Positions 1-9,694 of a DNA stretch of 64,000 nucleotides are shown piece after piece (the first letter of the stretch is position 1; each line of letters starts with the position of its first letter). The stretch is taken from NCBI RefSeq assembly GCF_004795915.1, contig NZ_CP039253.1, positions 1,240,001-1,304,000 of the forward strand, in the 5' to 3' direction. This stretch comes from Rhodococcus sp. PAMC28707. GTDB taxonomy: Bacteria; Actinomycetota; Actinomycetes; Mycobacteriales; Mycobacteriaceae. The notes under the pieces were generated by a model. The model was not told the origin of the DNA and made no database searches. It saw only the letters and a list, made by a program, of their open reading frames with translations. The translations under genes and the position numbers were made by a program.

Positions 1-29
1 GCCTCTGGTGTCGGTCGATCGAGCATCCT

Positions 30-1217
30 TCAGCCTCCCTGGCAGGTATCGCTTGCGGGTTGGCCCGCGAAACGAGCGCTGAGCCACTCCACTGCGTCGT
101 TCGTCGCGCCTTCATCGGAATGACCCTGGTCCGGCGATCGACGAAGTTCGACGACGTCACCCATCGAGCATGCCTGGGTGACGGCGTCCTGTGTCCATTT
201 CGGGTCGATCAGTTGATCCTGCTCGCCGACGACGACCAACAGCGGGACCGCAGTCGGGGTTCGTGGCAGTGCTACCGAGCGCAGCCAGTCGACCATCGTG
301 ATACGTGCGGCCTCGGTAGTGGGCTCAGCGTCGCCCGGCATCAATCGCGTTGCTGCTTCCGCCTTCTGAAAACCGAGCAGGTCCGTGCACGCCGTCAGGG
401 CCCGCCGATCTGTCACCAGGGCGCCGCTGATGTAGTCCGAGTCGGAAACGTCCGGCTGTCGTGAGCGGAGCCCGTCCACCAGAAAAGGGACCAACAGCAT
501 TCGAGCGAGAGTGTTCGACGCGCCGATATCGAACATCGGGGCGAGATCGAGCGCAGGCGACAGCGCAGCACTGCCGACGAGATCGAGACCGTCGCCGTAG
601 TCCGTGCGCTCGGCAGCGGCCCACACCGCTTGTCCACCTTGCGAGTTGCCGACGGCACCCCACCTGTTTCCGGCATCGGGCACGACATTGCGTGCTGCTC
701 GGACGGCATCGACGATGTTTTGGGCCGCTGCATCGGGATCGAGATAGGGATGCTCCCCCGGCGTCCCGAGGCCTTCGTAATCGGTCACCGTGACCACCAT
801 GCCGCGTTCGAGGAACGGCGTTACCGTGCCGATGGTGCCCAACAGGTTCGGGTAGAGCGAGGGCGCGCACTCGTCCGTGACCCCGGTCGTGCCGTGCCCG
901 ACGGACACGATCGGCCAACCGCCTGCAGGTGGTGCCCCTTTCGGCACGAACACCACTCCCGACACCTCGGTGCCGGTATCACCTGTTCCCGATGTCGACC
1001 GATACACGACGCGGGTGGCGGTGGCACCGAGGACGCGGACCGCAAAATCGGTATGCCCCATCTCGACCGATGAGACGATCGAACCGCGCTCGGCGCCTAC
1101 GGGCGCAGCGGGAGCGGGAGCGGGTGGGAGTGTCACCGCTCGGGGCTGAGCGCAGGCCGTCAGGGTCAGCACCGAGAGAGTCAGCGCCGAAAAGGCCGCC
1201 ATTATCGTCTTACGCAT
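30..1217 (-). CDS. Secreted lipoprotein lipase (LIP family)
   Basis: A 395-residue alpha/beta hydrolase resembling the actinobacterial secretory lipase family (PF03583 type). The N-terminus is a lipoprotein signal: a hydrophobic stretch ending in the lipobox LTAC, with the acylated cysteine at residue 22, followed by a Pro/Ala-rich linker. The nucleophile elbow is GNSQGG with serine at about 192. A later GEQDQLIDP segment and a C-terminal DQGHSDEG segment supply the likely acid and histidine. It should act outside the membrane on acylglycerols or other esters. The ATG directly abuts the stop codon of the upstream antiporter gene (TAG then ATG), so the two are probably co-transcribed. Family is fairly sure, substrate unknown. 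Confidence 0.85.
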   Translation of the reverse strand: MRKTIMAAFSALTLSVLTLTACAQPRAVTLPPAPAPAAPVGAERGSIVSSVEMGHTDFAVRVLGATATRVVYRSTSGTGDTGTEVSGVVFVPKGAPPAGGWPIVSVGHGTTGVTDECAPSLYPNLLGTIGTVTPFLERGMVVTVTDYEGLGTPGEHPYLDPDAAAQNIVDAVRAARNVVPDAGNRWGAVGNSQGGQAVWAAAERTDYGDGLDLVGSAALSPALDLAPMFDIGASNTLARMLLVPFLVDGLRSRQPDVSDSDYISGALVTDRRALTACTDLLGFQKAEAATRLMPGDAEPTTEAARITMVDWLRSVALPRTPTAVPLLVVVGEQDQLIDPKWTQDAVTQACSMGDVVELRRSPDQGHSDEGATNDAVEWLSARFAGQPASDTCQGG

Positions 1218-2855
1218 CTACCTGTTCCTACGATCGATGCGAGCCTCGGCGGCAGCCTCTTCGACGTCGAGACCGTCGAGGACGTCTCGAAGAACCTCGT
1301 CGTCGAGTTCGCCGGAGTCTCGCGCTTGGACAAGGGCGGCACGCTGCGCCACCAGAACGTTTCGGCGAAGCGCGTCGAACAGTGCCCCTGCAGCGGCTGC
1401 CCGTTCCTCATGGTCCTCGGTTTCGTCGGCGTCCATTCGGGCGCGGACTGATCTTCGCACTCGTTCGAGAACGGCATCGACGGATTCTGCACTCACACCC
1501 GGAAGGCCCTCGCGCGCAGCGGCTGTCATGTACTTTTCGGCCGATGTGCGGGAGATGGCCCTCGCGAGAGCCCACTGCTCGTCGTGCTGCTGCTGCTCGA
1601 GTGGGTCGGCAACGTCCAAGCGACGAATCAGATGCGGAAGCGTCAACCCTTGGATCAGCAAGGTGCCGACCGCGACGACGAAGGCAACGGCTTGGATGAC
1701 TCCACGCCCGGGGAACGGATCTCCTGCGTCCGTGACGAGCGGAACACCGGCCGCCGCAGCAAGTGTCACCACGCCGCGCATCCCGGCCCACGACAGGACG
1801 AGGTTTTGGCGCCACGTCAGGCCGGGCGCGTCGGAGTTCTCGGGTTTGTTCTTGCGCACCAATTTTTGCACCAGGATCCGGCGACCGGTGTTGAGAAATA
1901 TCCACCCTGGACGCACGGCGATGACGAAGGCGAGAATCACGAGCGCATACGCGAAGATATGCAGCACCGGCAGGCCGTCCGCTCGAACGTCCTCGATGAC
2001 GAACTTCAGTTGCAAACCCATGTAGGCGAACACGAACGCCTCGAGCAGAAGGTCGAGCGTCGGCCACACCTGACGTTCCTGAATTCTGGTTGTCACCGCG
2101 ACATCGGCCGTCACGCGGCCCAACACGAAACCAGCTGTGACGACGGCCAACACACCCGAGGCGTGAATCTCCTCGGCGGCCAGATACGCCGCAAAGGGAA
2201 GCACGAGCCCGAGGACGGTCTCGAGCGCCGAGTCCTGAATCCGAGACCGGACGAACCGCACTATGCCTGCAAGAACGAGGCCGACGAGGACACCACCGAC
2301 GATCTCGTATGCGAAGAACAGGACCGGTGAGTCGATGGCGATGCGTTGCCCGGTCACCGAGGCGACCGCCAAGGTGAACAGCGTCAACGCTGCGGCATCG
2401 TTGACGAGGCTTTCCCCGGTGAGAATCGCCATCATCCGGGACGGCAGCCCGAGCTTACGGCCCACCGCGATGGCAGCCACGGCATCGGGCGGGGCGACGA
2501 CTGCCCCCAGCACGAGCGCCGCTCCGAGCGTGAATTCCGGCACCAGCCAGTTGGCGAAGTAACCGACGGCAAAGGTCGTGACGAGAACCATCACGATCCC
2601 GAGCCGCAGAATGTGCGCAAGGTTCTTACGGAAACTGACGAACGAGAAGTTCAGTGCCGCCGAATACAGCAACGGCGGCAGTACGACGCCGAGGATCAGT
2701 TGCGGTGCGAGCGTCACGTGCGGCACGCCCGGGATGAACGATGCAACGGACCCCACTGCGACCAGAACCAGCGGAACCTGGAGGTCGAGACGCTTGGCGA
2801 ACCCAGCGACGGCAACAGCGGCGATGACGACGAGAAGCAGGATGGGTCCGTCCAC
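1218..2855 (-). CDS. Na+/H+ antiporter, CPA1 family
   Basis: A 545-residue integral membrane protein with about 12 hydrophobic segments in its first 410 residues and a charged cytoplasmic tail of about 130 residues. The CPA1 signatures are visible: APPD at residues 121-124 and GESLVNDA with Asn152-Asp153, the ion-binding pair. It exchanges Na+ (or K+) for protons across the cytoplasmic membrane. The start chosen is GTG at 2855 (V-D-G-P), immediately before the first membrane segment; there is no strong Shine-Dalgarno sequence. It lies between the small Rv0909-type gene and the lipase gene, all on the minus strand. Confidence 0.88.
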   Translation of the reverse strand: MDGPILLLVVIAAVAVAGFAKRLDLQVPLVLVAVGSVASFIPGVPHVTLAPQLILGVVLPPLLYSAALNFSFVSFRKNLAHILRLGIVMVLVTTFAVGYFANWLVPEFTLGAALVLGAVVAPPDAVAAIAVGRKLGLPSRMMAILTGESLVNDAAALTLFTLAVASVTGQRIAIDSPVLFFAYEIVGGVLVGLVLAGIVRFVRSRIQDSALETVLGLVLPFAAYLAAEEIHASGVLAVVTAGFVLGRVTADVAVTTRIQERQVWPTLDLLLEAFVFAYMGLQLKFVIEDVRADGLPVLHIFAYALVILAFVIAVRPGWIFLNTGRRILVQKLVRKNKPENSDAPGLTWRQNLVLSWAGMRGVVTLAAAAGVPLVTDAGDPFPGRGVIQAVAFVVAVGTLLIQGLTLPHLIRRLDVADPLEQQQHDEQWALARAISRTSAEKYMTAAAREGLPGVSAESVDAVLERVRRSVRARMDADETEDHEERAAAAGALFDALRRNVLVAQRAALVQARDSGELDDEVLRDVLDGLDVEEAAAEARIDRRNR

Positions 2856-2889
2856 AGCTAGATTGTGCCGTCCACCGAGCGCGAATCCA

Positions 2890-3078
2890 TTACTTGTCCG
2901 GAATGGCGTTCTTTGCGGCGTCCTGGACCTTGTCGATCTGGTCGGCGTACTTTCCGCCGGTCTTCTTGTCGACGAAGTCTCCAGCTTTGTCCACGGCCTG
3001 CTCGATCTTGTCCGAGTTCTCGGCGGCAGCTTTCTGCCCCTTTTCGATAAGGCCCTTCATCGAATCTGCAAAACTCAT
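2890..3078 (-). CDS. Small Rv0909/MT0933-type antitoxin-like protein
   Basis: A 62-residue, lysine-, aspartate- and alanine-rich helical protein beginning MSFADSMKGL. It resembles the MT0933 antitoxin-like family, whose M. tuberculosis member Rv0909 lies next to ctpE. The ATG at 3078 is preceded by a clear AAAGGAG ribosome-binding site, so an in-frame upstream start at 3111 is rejected. No Rv0910-type toxin partner follows: the next gene is a Na+/H+ antiporter. An antitoxin role is therefore only a family label here, and a stress-related function is equally possible. Confidence 0.75.
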   Translation of the reverse strand: MSFADSMKGLIEKGQKAAAENSDKIEQAVDKAGDFVDKKTGGKYADQIDKVQDAAKNAIPDK

Positions 3079-3113
3079 GACCGCTCCTTTTCGTACGTGG
3101 ATAGGCAACAAGA

Positions 3114-5534
3114 CTACGTCGCTCCGCCCACCGGCATGGCACCGAACAGTCGACGCTTTTCACCGTGCAGAGCGGCACTGATCCACCAGGCGGCCTCGAC
3201 CGCGACGATACCCACGGCCCCGATGACGATCGCCGACGTGGTCATAGCGACGTTCGACGGGTCGAGCTTGAAGAACGTGCGGCAGAACGGAATGGTGAAC
3301 AGCAGTAGGTAGCCGACTACCGATCCCGCGAGCAGCGCGATCTTCCACCACACGTACGGTCTGGCGACGACCGCGAGCACCCATAACGCGATCATGATCA
3401 AGGTGATCAATGCTGTCGTACTCGCCTGGATGGTTTGCGCTTCGGTGGCGTCGGCGCCCTGGTAGGCGAGTAGATACGACACGAACGTTGCGACACCGAC
3501 GATCACTCCAGAGGGAATCGCCAAACGCATCACACGGGATACGAAGCCGGTTCGGGCACGCTCGTTGTTGGGCGCAAGAGAGAGAACGAATGCCGGAATA
3601 CCGATCGTGAACCAGGCCGCAATGGTCACGTGCCGCGGGAGGAACGGATACGGAATCGGTTCGAAGTGGAAGATCTGCGACAACACCCCGGTCAGCCCGA
3701 TGAGGAACGCCAGCAACACCGAGTAGACGGTCTTGGTCAGAAACAAGTTCGATACGCGCTCGATGTTGCCGATCACCCGGCGACCTTCACCGACCACATA
3801 CGGCAGTGTCGCGAACTTGTTGTCCAACAACACGATCTGCGCGACGGCACGAGTTGCCGCGCTACCCGAACCCATAGCCACACCGATGTCGGCATCCTTG
3901 AGGGCGAGTACGTCGTTGACTCCGTCACCGGTCATCGCGACGGTGTGCCCGCGCGACTGCAGCGCGCCGACCATCGCTCGTTTCTGATCCGGCCGCACCC
4001 GTCCGAAAGTCGTCGAATTCTCGACGGTGTCGGCCAACTCTTCCGAATTCTCCGGCAGATCGCGTCCATCGATCGGCGAACTTGTCAGACCGAGCGAACT
4101 GGCGACAGCCCCGACCGAGACCGCATTGTCACCGGAGATGACCTTGACGGCAACGGACTGGCTTGCGAAGAATTCGAGTGTTTCACGGGCATCCGTGCGC
4201 ACCTTCTGCTCGAGAACGATCAAGGCGCGGGGCGTCACCTCGCCCGGGGCGGAGGGGTCGTCGACGGGGAGGTTGCTGCTCGCCAACAACAGGACCCGCA
4301 GGCCGGCCGATCCGGCTTCCTCGGCGGCCCGCGCGGTGTCCGATTGCGGGTCGAGCAGGACATCCGGCGCGCCGAGCAGCCAATTCCCCTTGTCGCCGTA
4401 AGACAATCCGCTCCATTTCTTTGCCGAGGAAAACGGAGCCACCGCGGTCTGCGTCCAACCGGGAGCGTCGGGGTACGCCTCGGCAATGGCGAGCACGCTC
4501 GCGTTCGGCCGAGGATCGTCCTTCGCCAGCGCCGCGAGAACCGGCGGCAGGACCTCGGCATCACCGGGATCGACGACCCGCAGTTCCGCCAGCCGCATAC
4601 CGTTCTCGGTGAGCGTTCCTGTCTTGTCGGCGCACACCACATCCACGCGCGCTAGACCCTCGATCGCGGGCAGTTCCTGCACAAGACATTGCCGCCGGCC
4701 GAGTCGGACCACTCCGACGGCGAAGGCGATCGAGGTCATCAGCACCAGACCCTCGGGAACCATCGGAACCAACGCCGCGACCATGCCGTTCAGCGCAGGT
4801 CCGAGAGACTGTCCGCTCGAGAACAACTGGTTGTAGATGATCAGGGCGCCCGCCGGAATCATCAGATAGGTGATGAATTTCAAAATCTTGTCGATGCCGC
4901 TACGCAGTTCGGAATGTACGAGCGTGAACTTGCTCGCCTCGTCGGCAAGCTTGGCGGCATAAGCATCGTGACCGACCTTCGTCGCCCGATAGGCACCACT
5001 CCCAGCGACGACGAAACTCCCCGACAACACCTCGCCGTCGACCTGCTTGTGAATGGTGTCGGCCTCTCCGGTCAACAGCGATTCGTCGATCTCGAGACTG
5101 TCCGATTCGATCGCCACCCCGTCCACGACGATCTGATCACCCGAACCCAGCTCGATGATGTCACCGAGCACCACCTCGTCCGGCGCGACTTCCCTGGACC
5201 GACCATCACGCCTGACGACCGGTTTGCTCTGCCCGACGATCGCAAGCGCGTCGAGAGTTCTCTTGGCCCGAATCTCCTGAATGATGCCGATGCCACTGTT
5301 CGCGACGATCAGCAGCCCGAACATGCCGTCGATGATCGAACCCGTCGACAGCACGATGGCCAGCAGAACACCCAAAATCGCGTTGATGCGGGTGAAGACG
5401 TTGCCACGAACGATTTCCTTGACAGACCGGCTCGCGCGGGCCGGGACGTCGTTGGACTTGCCCTCGGATCGAAGTGTCGCCACCTCTGCTTCGGTGAGTC
5501 CGTTCTCGCGCTGCGCGTCCGTTTCGATCGACAT
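3114..5534 (-). CDS. ctpE: Cation-transporting P-type ATPase, CtpE-like
   Basis: An 806-residue P-type ATPase. Visible motifs are the TGEAD actuator loop at residues 156-160, the PEG motif of transmembrane helix 4 near 260-262, the phosphorylation motif DKTGT with Asp303, and a GDGVND hinge in the P domain. The overall sequence closely follows mycobacterial CtpE (about 797 residues), which is reported as a calcium importer. The neighbours agree: the Rv0909-like gene follows and the Rv0906-like gene precedes, as in M. tuberculosis. The ATG at 5534 has no Shine-Dalgarno sequence. A TAGTCT hexamer seven bases before it could be the -10 element of a leaderless transcript. Three 21-bp repeats lie just upstream. 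Confidence 0.92.
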   Translation of the reverse strand: MSIETDAQRENGLTEAEVATLRSEGKSNDVPARASRSVKEIVRGNVFTRINAILGVLLAIVLSTGSIIDGMFGLLIVANSGIGIIQEIRAKRTLDALAIVGQSKPVVRRDGRSREVAPDEVVLGDIIELGSGDQIVVDGVAIESDSLEIDESLLTGEADTIHKQVDGEVLSGSFVVAGSGAYRATKVGHDAYAAKLADEASKFTLVHSELRSGIDKILKFITYLMIPAGALIIYNQLFSSGQSLGPALNGMVAALVPMVPEGLVLMTSIAFAVGVVRLGRRQCLVQELPAIEGLARVDVVCADKTGTLTENGMRLAELRVVDPGDAEVLPPVLAALAKDDPRPNASVLAIAEAYPDAPGWTQTAVAPFSSAKKWSGLSYGDKGNWLLGAPDVLLDPQSDTARAAEEAGSAGLRVLLLASSNLPVDDPSAPGEVTPRALIVLEQKVRTDARETLEFFASQSVAVKVISGDNAVSVGAVASSLGLTSSPIDGRDLPENSEELADTVENSTTFGRVRPDQKRAMVGALQSRGHTVAMTGDGVNDVLALKDADIGVAMGSGSAATRAVAQIVLLDNKFATLPYVVGEGRRVIGNIERVSNLFLTKTVYSVLLAFLIGLTGVLSQIFHFEPIPYPFLPRHVTIAAWFTIGIPAFVLSLAPNNERARTGFVSRVMRLAIPSGVIVGVATFVSYLLAYQGADATEAQTIQASTTALITLIMIALWVLAVVARPYVWWKIALLAGSVVGYLLLFTIPFCRTFFKLDPSNVAMTTSAIVIGAVGIVAVEAAWWISAALHGEKRRLFGAMPVGGAT

Positions 5535-5538
5535 GGCA

Positions 5539-5601
5539 GTAAGACTAGGCCGTCGAGAAGTAAGACTGGGCCGTCGAGAAGTAAGACTGGGCCGTCGATC
5601 A
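5539..5601. repeat. Three tandem 21-bp repeats upstream of ctpE
   Basis: Three head-to-tail copies occupy 5539-5559, 5560-5580 and 5581-5601; each begins GTAAGACT on the plus strand. The copy nearest ctpE has one change (G to A) and the copy nearest the metallo-hydrolase differs in its last bases and contains that gene's stop codon. On the minus strand the single change turns CAGTCT into TAGTCT just before the ctpE ATG. Confidence 0.9.
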
Positions 5602-6699
5602 GCCCAGCCGAGCCCACCAACGGTCGTCGACCGACCCCCGCGCGAGGTCTACCCGTTGGCCAGGCATCGGTACCGCAACCTTCACGTCCGACTGCTCGGC
5701 TGCCGCGGTCAATCGGACGATCGGCTCCGACCACGGATGGAACGCCAAATTGAATGTCGCCCAATGCACCGGGACGAGAACGTCGCCGCCGAGGTCTCCG
5801 TGAGCGCGCACCGCTTCCTCGGGATTCATGTGAATGTCCGCCCAGCGTGGGTCGTAGGCCCCGACCGGTAACAACGTGAGATCGAACGGGCCGTACTTGG
5901 CACCGATCTCGGCGAATTTGGTGGTGTATCCGGTGTCGCCGCCGAAGAAGACGCGGTGCGAGGCGCCGGCGAAGGCCCACGACGCCCACTGCGTCAGATC
6001 CCGCCTGAGCCCACGTCCGGAGAAGTGCCGCGCCTCGGTGCACGTGATCGTCAGCCCGGCGACCTCGATCTGCTCGTCCCAATCCAGCTCGATGATTCGG
6101 TCCTGAGGAATTTGCCACCGAAGAAGGTGAGCACCGATCCCGAGCGGTACGACGAACGGTGCATCGTGCAGGCCCGCGAGCTGCTGCACGGTCGCCTTGT
6201 CGAGATGGTCGTAATGATCGTGGGAAATGACGATCACGTCGACACGTGGTAACGCGTCGAGCGGCGCAGGGCTCGGATGCAATCGCGCGGGTCCGACGAC
6301 CGTGGACGGAGATACCCGGTTGCTCCACACTGGATCGGCCAACACACGGACCCCGTCGACCTCGATGAGGACGCTCGAATGGCCGTACCAGGTCACTGCG
6401 ATATCGCCGGCATCGACGGGCGCGATCAACGGGGCGAGCGGAACCGGACGGCTCGGCCGCCCCTGCGAACGACCGCGCATCAGCGACCGCAGGATCGACT
6501 CGTCGCCACCTCCGGTGAAGCTCGAACTCGGCTCGGAGTTGTGGAAACGTCGGTCACGATATCGCGAGGACCCCGCGGCATACGGGGCGATCTTGGCGGT
6601 CCCGGCTCCCAGTTGCGCCGGCAAACCCCAGGCAGCCCTGGTCAGCCAGGCCGCACCGGCAGCCGCGAGCGCGATCGGCACTATCGTTTTCTTCGTCAC
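5599..6699 (-). CDS. Metallo-beta-lactamase fold hydrolase (Rv0906-like)
   Basis: A 366-residue MBL-fold protein of the UlaG/NAPE-PLD-like group. The metal-binding motif H-D-H-Y-D-H is at residues 160-165, preceded by the [10 protein letters not shown] strand typical of this subgroup. The first 30 residues are hydrophobic ([17 protein letters not shown]), suggesting a membrane anchor or an uncleaved export signal. Size and position next to ctpE match M. tuberculosis Rv0906, which is remembered as an outer-membrane-associated MBL protein. Substrate unknown; lipid or N-acyl phospholipid hydrolysis is possible. The last codons lie within the 21-bp repeat array. Confidence 0.85.
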   Translation of the reverse strand: MTKKTIVPIALAAAGAAWLTRAAWGLPAQLGAGTAKIAPYAAGSSRYRDRRFHNSEPSSSFTGGGDESILRSLMRGRSQGRPSRPVPLAPLIAPVDAGDIAVTWYGHSSVLIEVDGVRVLADPVWSNRVSPSTVVGPARLHPSPAPLDALPRVDVIVISHDHYDHLDKATVQQLAGLHDAPFVVPLGIGAHLLRWQIPQDRIIELDWDEQIEVAGLTITCTEARHFSGRGLRRDLTQWASWAFAGASHRVFFGGDTGYTTKFAEIGAKYGPFDLTLLPVGAYDPRWADIHMNPEEAVRAHGDLGGDVLVPVHWATFNLAFHPWSEPIVRLTAAAEQSDVKVAVPMPGQRVDLARGSVDDRWWARLG

Positions 6700-6822
6700 C
6701 GCACCACAGTAGGTCAGCCGCGCTTCGCGCGAGGTGCGGCCAGCTCGCCAGATGCGCGCAGACGTAGCCTTGCACTAGAATATTTGCTTACCGTTTGCCC
6801 TAGAAGGAGATCTCACTTACCC

Positions 6823-8760
6823 ATGACCACGGAACAGCGGGAATTTCAGGCGGAGACGCGACAACTCCTCGACTTGATGGTTCACTCCATCTACTCCAAC
6901 AAGGACAGCTTTCTACGCGAGCTGATTTCCAACTCCTCCGATGCACTCGACAAGCTGCGCCTCGAGTCATATCAGAACAAAGACCTCGACGTCGACGTCT
7001 CCGATCTACACATCGAGCTCGACATCGACAAAGAGGCACGCACACTCACCATCCGCGACAACGGCATCGGCATGTCGCGCGCTGAGGTCATCGACCTCAT
7101 CGGCACGCTCGCCAAGTCGGGCACCGCAGAAGTACGCAAGAAGCTCAAGGAAGCCAAGGACGCAGCTGCCTCCGAAGAGCTGATCGGGCAGTTCGGAATC
7201 GGCTTCTACTCCACGTTCATGGTCGCCGAGAAGGTGACACTGCTGACGCGTCGGGCAGGCGAGGCCACGGCAACCAAGTGGGAGTCCACCGGCGAGGGCA
7301 CCTACGAGATCAGCGACGTCGAGGACGCACCTCAGGGCAGCTCGGTGACTCTGCACCTCAAGCCTGCCGACGAGGAGGACCATCTCCACGACTACGCAGA
7401 CGAGCGCAAGGTCAAGGAACTCGTCAAGAAGTACTCCGACTTCATCGCCTGGCCCATCCGCATCGACGTGGAGAAGAGGGTCACGAGTCCGAAGGACGAG
7501 AACGGCGAGGGTGGCGAAGAGACCGTCACGATCGAGACGGAAACCGTCAACTCCCAGAAGGCGCTGTGGACCCGCTCCAAGGACGAAGTGTCCGAAGAGG
7601 AGTACAAGGAGTTCTACAAGCATGTGAGCCACGCCTGGGACGAGCCACTCGAGGTCATCCCATTCAAGGCCGAGGGTACCTTCGAATACCAAGCGCTGCT
7701 GTTCATTCCGTCGCAGGCACCGTTCGACCTGTTCATGCGCGAGGGCAAGACCGGCGTACATCTGTACGTCAAGCGCGTCTTCATCATGGACGACTGCGAA
7801 GAGTTGATGCCCGAGTACCTGCGTTTCGTTCGCGGTGTCGTCGACGCAGCCGATCTCTCGCTCAACGTCTCCCGCGAAATCCTGCAGCAGGACAGGCAGA
7901 TTCGCGCGATCCGTCGTCGCCTCACCCGTAAGGTGCTCGCGACGATCAAGGAAATGCAGGCCGAGCAGCCCGAGAAGTACAAGACCTTCTGGTCACAGTT
8001 CGGTCGCGCGATCAAGGAAGGCCTGATCTCGGACAACGACAACCGCGAAACCCTCTTGGGCATTTCATCTTTCGCTTCCACGAACTCCGAGGACGGCGTC
8101 ACGACGCTGGCAGAGTACGTCGACCGCATGAAGGACGGCCAGGAGCAGATCTACTACATGACGGGCGAATCCCGTTCGCAGATCGAAAGCTCCCCACACA
8201 TGGAGGCCTTCAAAGCGCGCGGCCTCGAAGTGCTGTTGCTGACCGACTCGGTCGACGAAGTGTGGGTCGGAAACGTCCCCGACTTCGACGGCAAGGAGTT
8301 CCAGTCGATCTCCAAGGGCGAGGTCGACCTGGACACCGAGGAGGAGAAAAAGGAGGCCGAGGCCCAGCGCGAAGAGCAGGACAAGGACTTCGCCGACCTA
8401 CTGACGTGGATGACCGAGACTCTCGGTGACGAGGTGAAAGAGGTTCGCCTCTCTTCACGTCTGACCACTTCACCGGCCTGTGTCGTCGGCGACGAGTTCA
8501 GCTTCTCGCCGCAACTCGAGAAGATGTACAAGGCGTCGGGACAGTTCCTTCCGCCGTCCAAGCGCATCCTCGAACTCAACCCGGTTCACGATCTGGTGAC
8601 GGGTCTGAAGAAGGCGCGTGAGGATCGCAGCGAGGACCCGACCCTTGCAGAGACAGCCGAGTTGCTTTATGCGACAGCATTACTCGCTGAGGGCACCGAA
8701 CTCAAGGATCCTGCCAAGTTCTCGCGCTTGCTTGCCGATCGGTTGACGCGGACGGTCTAG
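6823..8760 (+). CDS. htpG: Molecular chaperone HtpG (Hsp90)
   Basis: A 645-residue Hsp90 homologue of normal bacterial length. The GHKL ATPase motifs are all present near the N-terminus: ELISNSSDALDK, DNGIGMS and GQFGIGFYS. The middle domain contains LNVSREILQQ, with the conserved arginine that contacts ATP gamma-phosphate. It is a cytoplasmic ATP-dependent chaperone. The ATG at 6823 follows an AAGGAGA ribosome-binding site at 6804-6810; an in-frame extension 182 codons upstream has no such signal and is rejected. It is a single gene transcribed away from the metallo-hydrolase, ending at a strong terminator. Confidence 0.97.
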   Translation: MTTEQREFQAETRQLLDLMVHSIYSNKDSFLRELISNSSDALDKLRLESYQNKDLDVDVSDLHIELDIDKEARTLTIRDNGIGMSRAEVIDLIGTLAKSGTAEVRKKLKEAKDAAASEELIGQFGIGFYSTFMVAEKVTLLTRRAGEATATKWESTGEGTYEISDVEDAPQGSSVTLHLKPADEEDHLHDYADERKVKELVKKYSDFIAWPIRIDVEKRVTSPKDENGEGGEETVTIETETVNSQKALWTRSKDEVSEEEYKEFYKHVSHAWDEPLEVIPFKAEGTFEYQALLFIPSQAPFDLFMREGKTGVHLYVKRVFIMDDCEELMPEYLRFVRGVVDAADLSLNVSREILQQDRQIRAIRRRLTRKVLATIKEMQAEQPEKYKTFWSQFGRAIKEGLISDNDNRETLLGISSFASTNSEDGVTTLAEYVDRMKDGQEQIYYMTGESRSQIESSPHMEAFKARGLEVLLLTDSVDEVWVGNVPDFDGKEFQSISKGEVDLDTEEEKKEAEAQREEQDKDFADLLTWMTETLGDEVKEVRLSSRLTTSPACVVGDEFSFSPQLEKMYKASGQFLPPSKRILELNPVHDLVTGLKKAREDRSEDPTLAETAELLYATALLAEGTELKDPAKFSRLLADRLTRTV

Positions 8761-8808
8761 TCGGCTCGGTGAGTGTGCCGCTGTCGCGCTGACCGCGCAC
8801 TATTTTTC

Positions 8809-8854
8809 TCGAGTGAACCCCCTTGATCTCGGAAGAGCTTGGGGGTTCACTCGA
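8809..8854. terminator. Bidirectional rho-independent terminator
   Basis: Perfect 14-bp inverted repeat (8809-8822 and 8841-8854, arm TCGAGTGAACCCCC) with an 18-base loop. It is flanked by TATTTTTC on the left and TAAAAAA on the right, so it can end both htpG and the opposing sigma factor gene. Confidence 0.85.
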
Positions 8855-8889
8855 TAAAAAAGGTGTTCACTTACCCCGGCGATACACGT

Positions 8890-9465
8890 TCACGCGCACA
8901 GTAGAGAAAAATTGGTCAACTCCGACCGCAGATTGTTCAGCGCTCGGTGCTGCGCCACCCGAACCGCCCCGGCGGTCATATTCAGGGCGCGGCCTGTCTC
9001 CGGGGCCGTCATTCCCCACACGACGCGCATCAGAATGATTTTTCGATGCTGCGGCGACAGGGTGTCCATCAACGCCTGCGCGTGACTCTGCAATTCGGTT
9101 TCCAGAACGCGGTCCTCGGGCGTTTCCTCGGACACCAATTCATCGGTGACCGTTTCGAGCGAGTAGGCCCGCCGAACCGCTGTTCTTCGACCCGCGTCGG
9201 CCAGTTTGTGTGCCGCGATCCCGAACACGAACGCCATGAAGGGCCGCCCCATGTCGCGATATTTGGGAACGGCAGTCACCAACGCCAGGCATACGTCCTG
9301 CACGACGTCGTCGGCCGAGACATCCAGATTGCCCAACCGTACCGCGCAGTAACGCTTCAGGCGCGGCTGCACCAGTTCGAGCACCTTGCCGAGCGCTACG
9401 CGGTCTCCGGCTACCGCCAGCACCACCTGCGCCTCGAGCAACTCTGCGACGTCGACATCGGTCAT
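8890..9465 (-). CDS. sigD: Sigma-70 family RNA polymerase sigma factor, SigD-like
   Basis: A 191-residue ECF-type sigma factor. Region 2 includes SADDVVQDVCLALVTAVPKY and a GRPFMAFVFGIAAHKLAD helix; region 4 carries an HTH around TAPETGRALNMTAGAVRVAQHRALNNL. These blocks match mycobacterial SigD (and its Streptomyces relative ShbA) better than other ECF groups. The ATG at 9465 is chosen because GGGAGG lies eight bases upstream; a GTG at 9486 would overlap that site. No anti-sigma gene is adjacent. In mycobacteria SigD acts in stationary phase and ShbA drives hrdB; which role applies here cannot be told. Confidence 0.8.
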   Translation of the reverse strand: MTDVDVAELLEAQVVLAVAGDRVALGKVLELVQPRLKRYCAVRLGNLDVSADDVVQDVCLALVTAVPKYRDMGRPFMAFVFGIAAHKLADAGRRTAVRRAYSLETVTDELVSEETPEDRVLETELQSHAQALMDTLSPQHRKIILMRVVWGMTAPETGRALNMTAGAVRVAQHRALNNLRSELTNFSLLCA

Positions 9466-9694
9466 CGCCTCGTCCTCCCTGCTCACCCTGCGCCTGTATG
9501 TAGTTCGATCCTGTGCGGTCGATGGTTTGGTCGATACCCACCCGAGGGTGAAAATCGTGACCCCTGGGGTGCGGACCTACCCCCTCTCAGGTGCGTTCCG
9601 AAGCCTCGAGCGCCGCGGCACAGTGATGTAGGTAACACACGTGGGGGTTCCCGCGAATCACCTGTAGAGACCATCGAAGACATCGGAGTCCCCC

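Noticed and set aside
1584..2861. Long plus-strand ORFs opposite the antiporter
   Set aside because: They are rich in Arg, Gln and His and mirror the codon pattern of the real minus-strand gene; no family resemblance.
3630..5871. Long plus-strand ORFs opposite ctpE
   Set aside because: Shadows of the P-ATPase gene; low complexity and no ribosome-binding sites.
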